DNA from: Planctomycetota bacterium | GTDB lineage: Bacteria > Planctomycetota > UBA1135 > GCA-002748355 | Reading direction: 5' to 3' | Length of the DNA: 64,000 nucleotides | Assembly: GCA_026984035.1 (NCBI GenBank) | Contig: JALSSW010000148.1 | Span: 1-64,000 of the forward strand | Shown here: positions 28,297 through 36,792 of the stretch, piece after piece | How positions within the stretch are numbered: the first letter of the stretch is position 1 | How the letters are laid out: the number at the start of each line of letters is the position of its first letter | The notes under the pieces: generated by a model | Database searches by the model: none | Seen by the model: only the letters and a program-made list of their open reading frames with translations | Told to the model about the DNA's origin: nothing | Translations under genes and position numbers: made by a program

Positions 28297-28420
28297 AAAA
28301 AGGGGGTGGATCCCTCACCTCCCGAGGGGGGACTGCGACACCAAGCCCCGGAAAAAACTTAGGCAATATCTTTGCCTGAGAGGGGCCTCCTCGCAACACT
28401 GTTGCGCCGGAGGATAGATG
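28297..28420 (+). promoter_or_regulatory. Hairpin-rich leader before the transhydrogenase operon
   Basis: Within 121 bases lie several inverted repeats: AGGCAA...TTGCCT (loop of five) near 28360-28377, and CGCAAC (28392-28397) with GTTGCG (28401-28406), loop ACT, ending three bases before the GGAGG at 28409-28413. A Pro/Gly-independent Shine-Dalgarno placed directly after a stem suggests control of translation. It does not match a riboswitch class that I know. Confidence 0.4.
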
Positions 28421-29572
28421 ATGAAGGTCGGAGTTCCCCGCGAGTTGAATCCTGTTGAAACCAGGGTCGCGTTAAGTCCAGAGTCAGCGGCGCGATTTAA
28501 GCGCCTCGGAGTCGAGGTCCTTTTCGAGAAGGGCTTGGGCGTAGGCTGCCATTGGGAGGATGCCCTTTATGAAAAGGCTGGAGCCAAGGTCGTCAATGAC
28601 CGGAACCAGCTCCTTTCGGAGAGTGACATCCTCTTACGGGTTCAAAATGGGCCACCTGAAGAGATTCCCAAGCTGAAAAAGGGCCTTATCCAAGTTTGCT
28701 TTCTGGACCCTTTCCGAAACCGAGAGGGTGTTGAAGCCCTGCGACAGGCGGGAGTTTCGGCCCTCAGCATGGAAATGGTTCCTCGGTCTACCTATGCCCA
28801 GAAAATGGATGCCCTCAGTTCTCAGCATTCTATCGCGGGTTACGCGATGGTGGTCTTGGCGGCAGATCGGCTAGATCGGGTATTTCCAATGATGATGACC
28901 CCTGCTGGAAATATTGGACCCGCACGAGTTTTTGTCATTGGCGCCGGCGTTGCTGGTTTGCAGGCCATTGCGACAGCTAAGAGAATGGGGGCTCGGGTGG
29001 AAGCCTTCGATACACGGCCTGTTGTCGAAGAACAGGTTCGTTCCTTAGGAGCGAAATTCGTCAAGATTCAACTTGGCGAGACCGGGCAGACTGAGCAGGG
29101 CTATGCCAAAGAGTTGACAGAAGAACAAAAGGCCCTCCAACGAGCGGGGATGAAGAAGATTTGCTCCCAAAGTGATGTGGTGATTACCACGGCTCAGCTC
29201 TTTGGGCGACCGGCTCCTATTGTCGTCACTAAGGAAATGCTTTCCTCCATGCGGCCTGGGTCTCTAGTTGTGGATTATGCGGTGGAGAGTGGAGGTAACG
29301 TCGAGGGAAGCAAACCCGGGGAAGAAATCGATGTGGGCGGAGTCAAGGTTTTGGGATTCCGTAACATCCCCGGTCGCATTGCTGCGGATGCAAGCCGCAT
29401 GTATGCGAACAACCTTTATTACTTCCTTGAAGAGTTTTTCGACAAGGAAGCCAAGCAGTTCCATTTCGATCCTGAAAATGAGATCTATAAAGCTTGTCTC
29501 ATCACTTCCGAGGGCAAGGTGGTCAATCCCATGGTTCTTGAGATCTACAGCAAAGAGGAGGGAGGATCATGA
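28421..29572 (+). CDS. pntAA: NAD(P) transhydrogenase subunit alpha part 1 (NAD-binding domain)
   Basis: The 383-residue protein begins MKVGVPRELNPVETRVALSP, the alanine dehydrogenase/PntA N-terminal motif, and has the NAD-binding Rossmann loop VFVIGAGVAGLQAIATAKRMGA near residue 168 and the mobile loop region RPAPIVVTKEMLSSMRPGSL. It oxidises NADH and passes hydride to subunit beta while protons cross the membrane. It is soluble (domain I). In planctomycetes and many alphaproteobacteria alpha is split into two genes, as here. ATG 28421 sits seven bases from GGAGG; ATG 28418 is possible. It overlaps the next gene by four bases (ATGA). Confidence 0.95.
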   Translation: MKVGVPRELNPVETRVALSPESAARFKRLGVEVLFEKGLGVGCHWEDALYEKAGAKVVNDRNQLLSESDILLRVQNGPPEEIPKLKKGLIQVCFLDPFRNREGVEALRQAGVSALSMEMVPRSTYAQKMDALSSQHSIAGYAMVVLAADRLDRVFPMMMTPAGNIGPARVFVIGAGVAGLQAIATAKRMGARVEAFDTRPVVEEQVRSLGAKFVKIQLGETGQTEQGYAKELTEEQKALQRAGMKKICSQSDVVITTAQLFGRPAPIVVTKEMLSSMRPGSLVVDYAVESGGNVEGSKPGEEIDVGGVKVLGFRNIPGRIAADASRMYANNLYYFLEEFFDKEAKQFHFDPENEIYKACLITSEGKVVNPMVLEIYSKEEGGS

Positions 29573-29868
29573 GTTTTGAAATCCTTGCCTTTCTGTTCAT
29601 GCTTTCGATGTTTTTAGGATTGGAGTTGATCGCCAAAGTGCCATCACAGCTCCATACACCTCTGATGTCGGGTTCCAATGCGATTTCGGGGATTACCCTG
29701 ATCGGTGCCATGGTCTTGGCGTACAACCAAGGAAGCACCTTTGCCTTGATTTTGGCGGCTGTGGCCGTCTTTTTTGCCTCGATCAATGTGGTCGGAGGAT
29801 ACCTCGTGACCGACCGAATGCTGGAGATGTTTAAGAAGAAGGATGAGAAGAAGGGGGGAGGGCAATAA
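29569..29868 (+). CDS. pntAB: NAD(P) transhydrogenase subunit alpha part 2 (membrane)
   Basis: A 99-residue membrane protein with three helices (residues 4-22, 38-58, 60-82) and a Lys/Glu-rich tail. It corresponds to the C-terminal membrane part of enterobacterial PntA (domain II), as in Rhodospirillum PntAB. The motif TPLMSGSNAISGI, at the start of the second helix, is a strong family hallmark. Its start overlaps the pntAA stop and its stop shares its last base with the pntB start, so the three subunits should be made together in fixed ratio. Confidence 0.95.
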   Translation: MSFEILAFLFMLSMFLGLELIAKVPSQLHTPLMSGSNAISGITLIGAMVLAYNQGSTFALILAAVAVFFASINVVGGYLVTDRMLEMFKKKDEKKGGGQ

Positions 29869-31268
29869 TGGACTCCATTCGGATTCTCCTGCTTTTGATT
29901 GCTGCAGCATGCTTCATCTTAGGCCTGAAGCTTCTGGGTAAGCCCGAAACGGCGCGGAAGGGCAACATGATCTCCGCAATGGGGATGTTGGCCGCCGTCC
30001 TGGGCACATCTTTGATCGTCTGGGAGCACCATGGATCGTTTTGGCCAATGAGCATCGCTATCCTTGCGGGGGCTGCTATTGGGATTCCTACCGCAAAGAG
30101 GGTCAAGATGACCGCCATGCCGGAGATGGTGGCTCTTTTCAATGGCTTTGGGGGGATCGCAAGCCTCTTGGTCGGATGGTCTCAACTCCATTTATTCATG
30201 GTCCAAGAGAAAGCGGCATCCCTTCTCTTTTTTGCAGGGATTTCCATTTTCTTAGCCATGTTGATCGGGGGGATTACTTTTACAGGAAGCCTCGTTGCTT
30301 TTGGGAAACTTGCAGGGCATATCCCAACAAAGCCAATTATCCTTCCCCACCAAAATCTTATCAATGGAGCTGTTTTACTCCTGGTCTTAGTCGGTGCAGT
30401 GGTTTTTGGTTTTTACCCTGACCAATACTGGATTTTCTTAATCGCTGCTGTCATCAGCCTTGGAATGGGGATTACCGCCGTGATTCCTATCGGAGGGGCG
30501 GACATGCCTGTCGTGATTTCCTTGCTGAACAGCTATTCGGGGTTGGCAGCTTGTGCGGCGGGCTTGGCGATCCAAAACACTCTTTTGATTATTACCGGGG
30601 CCTTGGTCGGTGCTTCGGGGATCATCCTGACCAACATCATGTGCAAAGCGATGAATCGAAGCTTGGCCAATGTGTTGTTCTCAGGGTTTGGGGCTTCTTC
30701 CCCAAATGCAGCTGGGGGAGGAAGCGGGGAGAAGCGCGAGGCCAAATCCAAAACGCCTGAAGATGTTTACTACCTTCTTGAAGCGGCCAATTCGGTGGTT
30801 TTCATTCCGGGATATGGAATGGCTGTTGCCCAAGCGCAGCATGCTGTTCGTGAGTTGGCTGATATCCTTATGGAAAATGGAACAGACGTAAAGTTTGCAA
30901 TCCACCCCGTTGCAGGCCGCATGCCCGGGCACATGAATGTTCTCCTTGCTGAGGCGAACGTAGACTACGATCAGCTCGTGACCATGGATGACATCAACCC
31001 CATCATGGATACCATGGATGTTGCCGTAGTCATTGGGGCAAACGACGTCGTGAACCCTTCAGCCCGGGATGATCCCAATTCAAGCATTTATGGGATGCCG
31101 ATCATCGAGGCAGACCGCGCCCGAACTGTTTTGATTCTGAAGCGTTCCCTCGGTTCGGGGTTTGCTGGAATCGAAAATCCCCTGTTCTATGCAGATAATG
31201 GTTACATGGTCTTTGGGGATGCGAAAAAAACCCTGGAGGCAATCGTTTCTGAGTTCAAGGAAGACTGA
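29868..31268 (+). CDS. pntB: NAD(P) transhydrogenase subunit beta
   Basis: The 466-residue protein has eight or nine membrane helices (domain II) followed by a soluble NADP(H)-binding domain III at about 290-466, with VIFPGYGMAVAQAQHAV-like GYGMAVAQ, FAIHPVAGRMPGHMNVLLAE and VIGANDVVNPSARDD, all conserved. With PntAA and PntAB it forms the proton-translocating transhydrogenase that makes NADPH at the expense of the proton gradient. Conserved polar residues within helices, such as SGLAACAAG, mark the proton channel. It ends 221 bases before the superoxide dismutase gene. Linking NADPH supply with oxidative defence is reasonable but inferred. Confidence 0.95.
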   Translation: MDSIRILLLLIAAACFILGLKLLGKPETARKGNMISAMGMLAAVLGTSLIVWEHHGSFWPMSIAILAGAAIGIPTAKRVKMTAMPEMVALFNGFGGIASLLVGWSQLHLFMVQEKAASLLFFAGISIFLAMLIGGITFTGSLVAFGKLAGHIPTKPIILPHQNLINGAVLLLVLVGAVVFGFYPDQYWIFLIAAVISLGMGITAVIPIGGADMPVVISLLNSYSGLAACAAGLAIQNTLLIITGALVGASGIILTNIMCKAMNRSLANVLFSGFGASSPNAAGGGSGEKREAKSKTPEDVYYLLEAANSVVFIPGYGMAVAQAQHAVRELADILMENGTDVKFAIHPVAGRMPGHMNVLLAEANVDYDQLVTMDDINPIMDTMDVAVVIGANDVVNPSARDDPNSSIYGMPIIEADRARTVLILKRSLGSGFAGIENPLFYADNGYMVFGDAKKTLEAIVSEFKED

Positions 31269-31326
31269 TCTTCTTTTTCGGGTTGGTCCCAGGAAAAAAC
31301 TGGTTGAAAACCTTTCCTATCTCCCA

Positions 31327-31368
31327 TTGTGGGGAGGCGAGGTCTCCCTATTATGTGACCGTCACGTG
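31327..31368 (+). promoter_or_regulatory. Candidate sodium-independent sigma-70-type promoter and operator before sodB
   Basis: TTGTGG at 31327-31332 and TATTAT at 31349-31354 are 16 bases apart, a fair vegetative promoter match. Just downstream a perfect 11-base palindrome, GTGACCGTCAC (31355-31365), overlaps CACGTG, where a repressor could sit across the transcription start. No known Fur or OxyR box is visible. This is pattern-based only. Confidence 0.35.
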
Positions 31369-31410
31369 GAGGAACCTGCAGGTGGCAGGAACCCCGCGCG
31401 GTGCCAATGA

Positions 31411-31435
31411 GGGGGGAGAAGGTTCTCCCCCCTTT
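31411..31435 (+). terminator. Strong G/C hairpin between pntB and sodB
   Basis: GGGGGGAGAA at 31411-31420 faces TTCTCCCCCC at 31423-31432, followed by TTT. It might end the pnt transcript or, being 57 bases before sodB in its leader, attenuate sodB. The short T-run makes either weak. Confidence 0.4.
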
Positions 31436-31488
31436 CCCAGATAACCATCTGCGGGAATCCCGCGGAGAAAATAAATGGAGGAGACCTC

Positions 31489-32064
31489 ATGGGTTTCGAA
31501 TTACCTGAATTGCCTTTTGCCATGGATGCTCTTGCCCCCGCGATTTCTAAGGAAACGCTCGAGTACCACTACGGAAAGCATCACCAAGCCTACGTCAATA
31601 ACATCAACAAACTCGTCCCCGGGACTCAATGGGAGGGAAAGAGCCTGGAAGAAATCATCAAAGGTGCTGAGGGTGGCGTATTCAACAATGCTGCTCAAGT
31701 CTGGAATCATACTTTCTACTGGAATGGCTTGAGTCCCAATGGGGGAGGGGAACCCGGCGGGGCCATTGGAGATGCGATTGCAAGCGCCTTTGGGTCCTTC
31801 GAGGAATTTAAGTCCCAATTCAGTGCGGCGGCAGCAACCCTCTTCGGCTCAGGTTGGGCTTGGTTGGTAAAAAACGCTGAGGGCGGGCTTGCGATTGTCC
31901 AAACCAGCAATGCAGGGAATCCTCTTCGGGATGGCCTGACCCCGGTTTTGACTTGTGATGTTTGGGAGCATGCTTATTACATCGATTACAGGAATGCGCG
32001 CCCCAAATACATTGAATCCTTTTGGGATCTTGTGAACTGGGAAGCTGCAGAAAAAAATCTGTAG
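31489..32064 (+). CDS. sodB: Superoxide dismutase (Fe type)
   Basis: The 191-residue enzyme has all four metal ligands: His in KETLEYHYGKHHQAYV, His73-equivalent in NAAQVWNHTFYWNGL, and Asp/His in DVWEHAYYIDY. AQVWNHTFYW and the preceding FNNAAQ with the second-sphere Gln point to the iron form, though Mn is not excluded without modelling. It turns superoxide into hydrogen peroxide and oxygen in the cytoplasm. Length is normal; no export signal. GGAGGA is eight bases before ATG 31489. A strong terminator follows. The leader holds palindromes that might bind a regulator. Confidence 0.96.
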   Translation: MGFELPELPFAMDALAPAISKETLEYHYGKHHQAYVNNINKLVPGTQWEGKSLEEIIKGAEGGVFNNAAQVWNHTFYWNGLSPNGGGEPGGAIGDAIASAFGSFEEFKSQFSAAAATLFGSGWAWLVKNAEGGLAIVQTSNAGNPLRDGLTPVLTCDVWEHAYYIDYRNARPKYIESFWDLVNWEAAEKNL

Positions 32065-32084
32065 TTCTGATCCCTCTCCATCTC

Positions 32085-32129
32085 CGGTTGGCGGTTTTTT
32101 TGATTTCACCCCGCCAACCGAGGTTTTTT
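32085..32129 (+). terminator. Terminator downstream of sodB
   Basis: CGGTTGGCGG at 32085-32094 pairs perfectly over ten bases with CCGCCAACCG at 32111-32120, and six T follow at 32124-32129. The loop begins with seven T as well. Confidence 0.9.
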
Positions 32130-32239
32130 GTCATTGTTTCCAAAATTTAGCCCCCTTTTTTCTACAGACTTGTTACGGCTTTTCCCCAAAGGGGACTCCT
32201 TTTCTCCGATACACTTCACTGAAGTCGTTGGTGAATCAA

Positions 32240-33307
32240 ATGGAGTCAGCTGTAGATTTGGATTGGTTCGGAAAGGAACCTTCCCAGGGTGTAAGGAAGA
32301 TTTGGAGAGCCCTCCAGGTCCTTTTCTTTGGATTGGGGGTGGGTCTTCTTGTTTTGCTGGGAATCAAGCCCAAGTTGGGGCTCAATTTGTTTTGGAACCT
32401 CTGGATTCCTCTTGCACCTGCTCTTCTTTTACTCATTCCTGGCTTTTGGCGAAATGTCTGCCCCCTTGCTACCGGTTCTCTGATCCCCCGAAGATTTTCT
32501 TTAGCCCTGGGCTTGCGCGCCGGGAGGCTAACCATGGGTTTCTTTCGTGGTCTTGGGGTTCTGGCTCTTCTCATCATTGTTCCTCTCAGACATCCTTTTT
32601 TCGATCATGACGCCTCTCTGACTCTTCTTCTCTTTGCCCTTTTGATTTTTTCCGCATTGGTTTTTGGGATGGTTTTTGAATGGAAAGCGGGATGGTGTGC
32701 CGGTGCTTGCCCCATTCATCCCGTCGAGCGACTCTATGGAAAAAGGTCTCTTGCTCAGTTCTCCAACGTGCAATGCGATCATTGCGCAAGTTGCGTTCCT
32801 CGTTGTCCCGATTCGATCCCCAATGACAGACCCTTTCGTGGGAAAAGAAGTGGCTTCTTCCAATTCCTCGATGGTGCATTTTTCCCCGGCTTCTTCCCTG
32901 GCTTCATTTGGGGTTGGTTCCAGGTGCCCAATTTCCTTGGTCATTGGATATGGGGGGACTTAGTTTCAACCTATTCCTACCCCTTGCTTGGAGGACTTTT
33001 CACCCTTTTTCTATTCTCTGTTTTGCTGGCTCTCATCCCCCAACAACGGCGCCCGCTCCTCCCCTTGTTTTTCGCGAATATCGCCATTGGTTGTTATTAC
33101 TGGTTTCGGATTCCGGCCCTATTCGGGATGGGCCCCTATCCAGGGGATGGGATGCTCATCAACTTGAAGGCGAGCTTCCCGGGCTGGATTGAGCCCTTGA
33201 TCCACTTGGGAGTTTTTCTTCTGATGTTGCTGTGGTTTCTCCGAGGAATCCAAAGGAAATCTTCGAGTTGGCTGCATCGACCTCGGATTTCGTCCACCCT
33301 TCGATAA
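32240..33307 (+). CDS. Polytopic membrane protein with 4Fe-4S motifs (NapH/NosR-like)
   Basis: About seven helices surround a cytoplasmic loop holding CAGACPIHPVERLYG near residue 151 and a complete ferredoxin motif CDHCASCVPRCPDS near 179, plus a lone CP earlier (RNVCPLATG near 74). In NapH, FixG and NosR proteins, CxxxCP and CxxCxxCxxxCP motifs coordinate clusters that carry electrons from quinol through the membrane. Only one full ferredoxin motif is seen here, so it would be a minimal member of that class. ATG 32240 is preferred over TTG 32228. It lies between sodB and a TPR/peptidase gene (nine bases downstream). Confidence 0.78.
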   Translation: MESAVDLDWFGKEPSQGVRKIWRALQVLFFGLGVGLLVLLGIKPKLGLNLFWNLWIPLAPALLLLIPGFWRNVCPLATGSLIPRRFSLALGLRAGRLTMGFFRGLGVLALLIIVPLRHPFFDHDASLTLLLFALLIFSALVFGMVFEWKAGWCAGACPIHPVERLYGKRSLAQFSNVQCDHCASCVPRCPDSIPNDRPFRGKRSGFFQFLDGAFFPGFFPGFIWGWFQVPNFLGHWIWGDLVSTYSYPLLGGLFTLFLFSVLLALIPQQRRPLLPLFFANIAIGCYYWFRIPALFGMGPYPGDGMLINLKASFPGWIEPLIHLGVFLLMLLWFLRGIQRKSSSWLHRPRISSTLR

Positions 33308-33316
33308 GATGGGGGT

Positions 33317-36271
33317 ATGCGAGCAAGCCTGTTTTCCCTTTTTCTGATCCTCTTTTTTCCATGCTTTTTTCTCCCCAACCTTTCTTGTCAGGAAGGATAT
33401 GGCCTTGAGATCAAGCAAGCAGAAGACCTCTTGGCCCGGGGTAAAAGGGCGCGTGCTCGCAATGCCTTTGAAGACATCTTGGATGCGGTGGAAGAAGAAG
33501 CTCCAGAGGATCGCCCTTCTCCTGCGGAAAGGGGACGTTCACTACGGGGCCTGGCTCGGATCAATCTTGAAACCGGTCGGTATGAAGAAGCACTCGTAAA
33601 TCTGGAACGGGCTCGCAAGATCTTTCCCGAACCTAGGACCAGGCTGATGGAAGCCCGGGTCCGTTCCCGTCTCGGCCAATATGAAAAAGCGATTTCATTG
33701 ATCACGGTTCCCCTTCAGGACAAAGGAATCGATCGCAGTTTTCAATTGGAAGCTCTCTATCGACTATCCCGTTGGCAGGATGCAATAGGGCATAAAAAAC
33801 AAGCAAATCAAAGCCTGAATAAGATTGTTCAAATCGGGGAGAGCAGCAGTTTGAAAGCTCCCTCAGATCTCCTTTGGTATGCCAAGGCTCTGATTGCGAT
33901 CGGAGGAGGGGAGAACCTGCAGCAGGCTGCGGCACTTCTGATTGAGGCCACGAAAAAAGATCCGCGCTTGGCGGAGGCCTATGTGACTCGAGGGGATTTG
34001 CTCTTTCTGGTGTATCGAGAAGCTCGGGGGTATCCGAGTGGGGAAAGCGAATACAAGCGAGCCCTCCGGTTTTGCGGGGAAGTCGAGGATGCCCTTGTCG
34101 GTTTGTTTCGGACCAGAAAGGATAACTTTCTATTGGATTACACAAAAACTCTCCGGTTTTTGGCCCGTGCTTTGGCTTTGAATCCCCGGTCGGTTCCCGC
34201 CTTGGTGGCCAAGGGAAGCCAGCGGATCAATGATCGCGCTTTTGAGTCGGCCCGCAGGCTTCTCCAAAAAGCCTTGAGCATCAATCCACGGGATAAGGGG
34301 GCTCTCGCCGAGATGGCAGCAGTTTCTTTTTTGACTTATCGCAAAAAAGACTATGAGCGTTTCCGAAAAAAAGTTGAGATTTTGGACCAGAACGCCTTTC
34401 TCGTGGATTCCATTTTGGGATCGCACATGGTCTCTCTCTATCGTTTCCCCGAGAGCCTTCCCCTTTTTGCAAGTGCTCGCAAGGAGCGTCCCAACGACTA
34501 TGACACATTGATTGCCTCGGGAAGAGGCTTGATTTATGCGGGGAGGGCCAACGAGGGAGCCAAATTCTTAGAGGCCTCCAAGAAAGTGCATCCAGGTTTT
34601 GTGCATCCCTGGAGGGACAATCAACTCCTGCTGCAAAAACGAATTGATGAGGAATATAAACTCTACCCCAAGGGCAATTTCCTCATGGTGATGAAGCCAG
34701 AAGAGAAGGGGGTCTTGCTTCCTTATTTGAGTTTGACTTACGAGAAGGCCTGGCGGGAACTCGGGCTCAAGTATGGGATCTATCCTGACTGCAAGGTGCG
34801 AGTGGAAGACTTTGAGCGCTTCGGAGACTTTTCCGTTCGAACTATCGGTTATCAGGGGTTTGGGGCCTTAGGGGCTTGCTTCGGCTGTTTCATTACTTCT
34901 GTCTCTCCCACCGCTCCCGAGTTGCGCACGCAATTTTCCTGGCGTGTTACCGCACGGCACGAGTTTTCCCATGTCTTACATCTCATACTCTCAAAAGGCC
35001 GTGTTCCCAGATGGTTGACTGAAGGCCTGGCGGTTTTTGAGGAATTGGCCATGGACCCATCAAATGACCGCCGCATGGAACGGGAACTTTTCACTTATTG
35101 GAAAAACGGTGAAGTCTTTCCTGTCTCTGAGCTCAACACTGCCTTCCGAGGGCCCACAATTCTTTTCGGATATTACCAAGGTGGTCTGATTGTACGTCAC
35201 ATTGCGAGGGACTTTGGGTTTCCCAAGCTTGTGGAGATTGTCAAAGCTTTTGGGAAGGATATGGGGACGGAAGCCATTTTTCGCAATGTTCTGGGGATTC
35301 CCAGCAAGGAATATGATCGCCGATTCTTAAACTATGTTGCCTCCAAGGTGGGGAGGCTTCGTTTGGTTCCGAGTGTTCATGAAAGGTGGTTGCAAAGGCT
35401 TCTCCTCCAAGTGGAACGCAATCCTGGAGATGTCGGAGCTCGTCTTCTCCTCGCACAGGCTTTTTCTCAGCGTCACAACGAAGTGGACGCTGGGACACAG
35501 ATTGCTGCATTAAAAAAACTGGATCCTGACAACGGTGGGGTTTACCTGCTCCGGGCGAATCTGGCCCTCCAAAGGAATGATCTCAGGGGGGCTCGCAAGC
35601 TCTTCGAGTTGGGTTTTTCCCATGGAGGAGATGACTTTGATTCAAGGATGGCCTATGCGGGGATCCTTGAGAAGGCCGGCAGGAAAAAAAAGGCTCTAGA
35701 ACAGGTGGAGAGTGCCATTGCCTGTTGGCCGACCTGTCCGATCAGTGGTAACGGCTCTCCTTTTGCCATGAAAGCCAGGCTCTTGAGGGCCATGGGCAAG
35801 GAAGACGAAGGGCTCCGTGTCTTGGAAACCTATGTCCGATTCAATTCTCGCGACTATGGAGTGTTTCGATATCTTGCTAAGGCCTTTCGGAAACGCGGGG
35901 ATCGGGAAAAAGAAAAAACCTATTTGATGAAGGCAAGGGATATTGACCCTTTTGATCGGGCCCTCCATGAGAGATTGGCGGAGATTCTGCTCCAAGAAGG
36001 TAAAGATTCGCGTGCTCTTTTTCTTTTGCAAATAGCCTTAGCTACTCCCCTTTCGAAGGATCGCTCTGCTCTGAAATCAGCTCCCGGACTCAAAGGAAAA
36101 AAAGTTGAGGATCCAAGGACTGTGGAGGCACGGATTCGAATCCGAATCGCAGAGATCTTACGGGGGGCAGGGGATTCTGAAGGGGCCAAGGCCATGGCAA
36201 AGCAGGCAAAGGGATTGAGGGCTAAGCTTAGCCAGGAGTTTCAGGAGCGATTGGAGGAGGTCTTGAGATAA
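33317..36271 (+). CDS. Exported TPR protein with gluzincin (peptidase MA-like) domain
   Basis: The 984-residue protein begins with a signal peptide (residues 1-24, ending Leu-Ser-Cys, possibly a lipoprotein), then TPR-like helical pairs to about residue 460. A zinc-peptidase core follows: HEFSH at residues 548-552 and EGLAVFEE about 23 residues later, the HExxH plus downstream-Glu arrangement of gluzincins (peptidase MA family). A second TPR array fills 690-984. Such TPR-peptidase-TPR proteins are frequent in planctomycetes and other bacteria and are thought to act in the periplasm; substrate unknown. It follows the iron-sulfur membrane gene by nine bases, so the two are probably cotranscribed. 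Confidence 0.85.
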   Translation: MRASLFSLFLILFFPCFFLPNLSCQEGYGLEIKQAEDLLARGKRARARNAFEDILDAVEEEAPEDRPSPAERGRSLRGLARINLETGRYEEALVNLERARKIFPEPRTRLMEARVRSRLGQYEKAISLITVPLQDKGIDRSFQLEALYRLSRWQDAIGHKKQANQSLNKIVQIGESSSLKAPSDLLWYAKALIAIGGGENLQQAAALLIEATKKDPRLAEAYVTRGDLLFLVYREARGYPSGESEYKRALRFCGEVEDALVGLFRTRKDNFLLDYTKTLRFLARALALNPRSVPALVAKGSQRINDRAFESARRLLQKALSINPRDKGALAEMAAVSFLTYRKKDYERFRKKVEILDQNAFLVDSILGSHMVSLYRFPESLPLFASARKERPNDYDTLIASGRGLIYAGRANEGAKFLEASKKVHPGFVHPWRDNQLLLQKRIDEEYKLYPKGNFLMVMKPEEKGVLLPYLSLTYEKAWRELGLKYGIYPDCKVRVEDFERFGDFSVRTIGYQGFGALGACFGCFITSVSPTAPELRTQFSWRVTARHEFSHVLHLILSKGRVPRWLTEGLAVFEELAMDPSNDRRMERELFTYWKNGEVFPVSELNTAFRGPTILFGYYQGGLIVRHIARDFGFPKLVEIVKAFGKDMGTEAIFRNVLGIPSKEYDRRFLNYVASKVGRLRLVPSVHERWLQRLLLQVERNPGDVGARLLLAQAFSQRHNEVDAGTQIAALKKLDPDNGGVYLLRANLALQRNDLRGARKLFELGFSHGGDDFDSRMAYAGILEKAGRKKKALEQVESAIACWPTCPISGNGSPFAMKARLLRAMGKEDEGLRVLETYVRFNSRDYGVFRYLAKAFRKRGDREKEKTYLMKARDIDPFDRALHERLAEILLQEGKDSRALFLLQIALATPLSKDRSALKSAPGLKGKKVEDPRTVEARIRIRIAEILRGAGDSEGAKAMAKQAKGLRAKLSQEFQERLEEVLR

Positions 36272-36323
36272 CTTCCCCTCTGCTATTTTTCCTTTGCCGC
36301 CAAGGATTTCGGAGAGGAAAGAA

Positions 36324-36398
36324 TGGTTACCCGGCCTGGACTCGAACCAGAACTGGAAGAATCAAAATCTTCTGTGCTACCGATTACACCACCGGGTA
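36324..36398 (-). tRNA. tRNA-Gln (UUG), CCA encoded
   Basis: A 75-base cloverleaf on the minus strand: acceptor TACCCGG/CCGGGTA, seven perfect pairs, anticodon loop TTTTGAT with anticodon TTG, T arm CTGG TTCGAGT CCAG, discriminator A and encoded CCA. It pairs with the CUG copy beside it. Confidence 0.95.
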
Positions 36399-36442
36399 TT
36401 GCAATCCCGCATTGCGGGGAAGCTGAAAACACGACGAAGGGA

Positions 36443-36517
36443 TGGTTACCCGGCCTGGACTCGAACCAGGAATGGAAGAATCAGAATCTTCAGTGTTACC
36501 AATTACACCACCGGGTA
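36443..36517 (-). tRNA. tRNA-Gln (CUG), CCA encoded
   Basis: A 75-base cloverleaf nearly identical in acceptor and T arm to its neighbour, with anticodon loop TTCTGAT (CTG). The two lie 44 bases apart and clearly arose by duplication; together they read CAA and CAG. Confidence 0.95.
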
Positions 36518-36792
36518 TCGGATCCCATCGCCATGTCTGTTCAGTAAAAGAAACAGGCAAAGAACTTACTTTGAGAAGGAGAAACCTCCTCCTAAGGAGG
36601 GGAAAAGTAGCAGATTTACGTCATGGGTCAAGGCTGACCTCGTGGAGCTTGTCTCTTTAAAAAAGGGGGCTTCAGCCGGCATGTTCCAGTCCTCTTTAAA
36701 CTCTCCTTTCATGACCTAGTTTCTTTGCTTTTCTCTCTTCAGAATCCCCAAGGGGGCATCCCAAGGTCTCTCCCAGGGAGGGGACAAAGGGC

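Noticed and set aside
28372-28385. CTGAGA resembling part of a TPP riboswitch before pntAA
   Set aside because: None of the other conserved TPP elements is present.
36294-36719. Plus-strand frames over the two tRNA-Gln genes (GLDSNQ-type sequence)
   Set aside because: Again antisense of tRNA genes, and repeated because the tRNA is duplicated.
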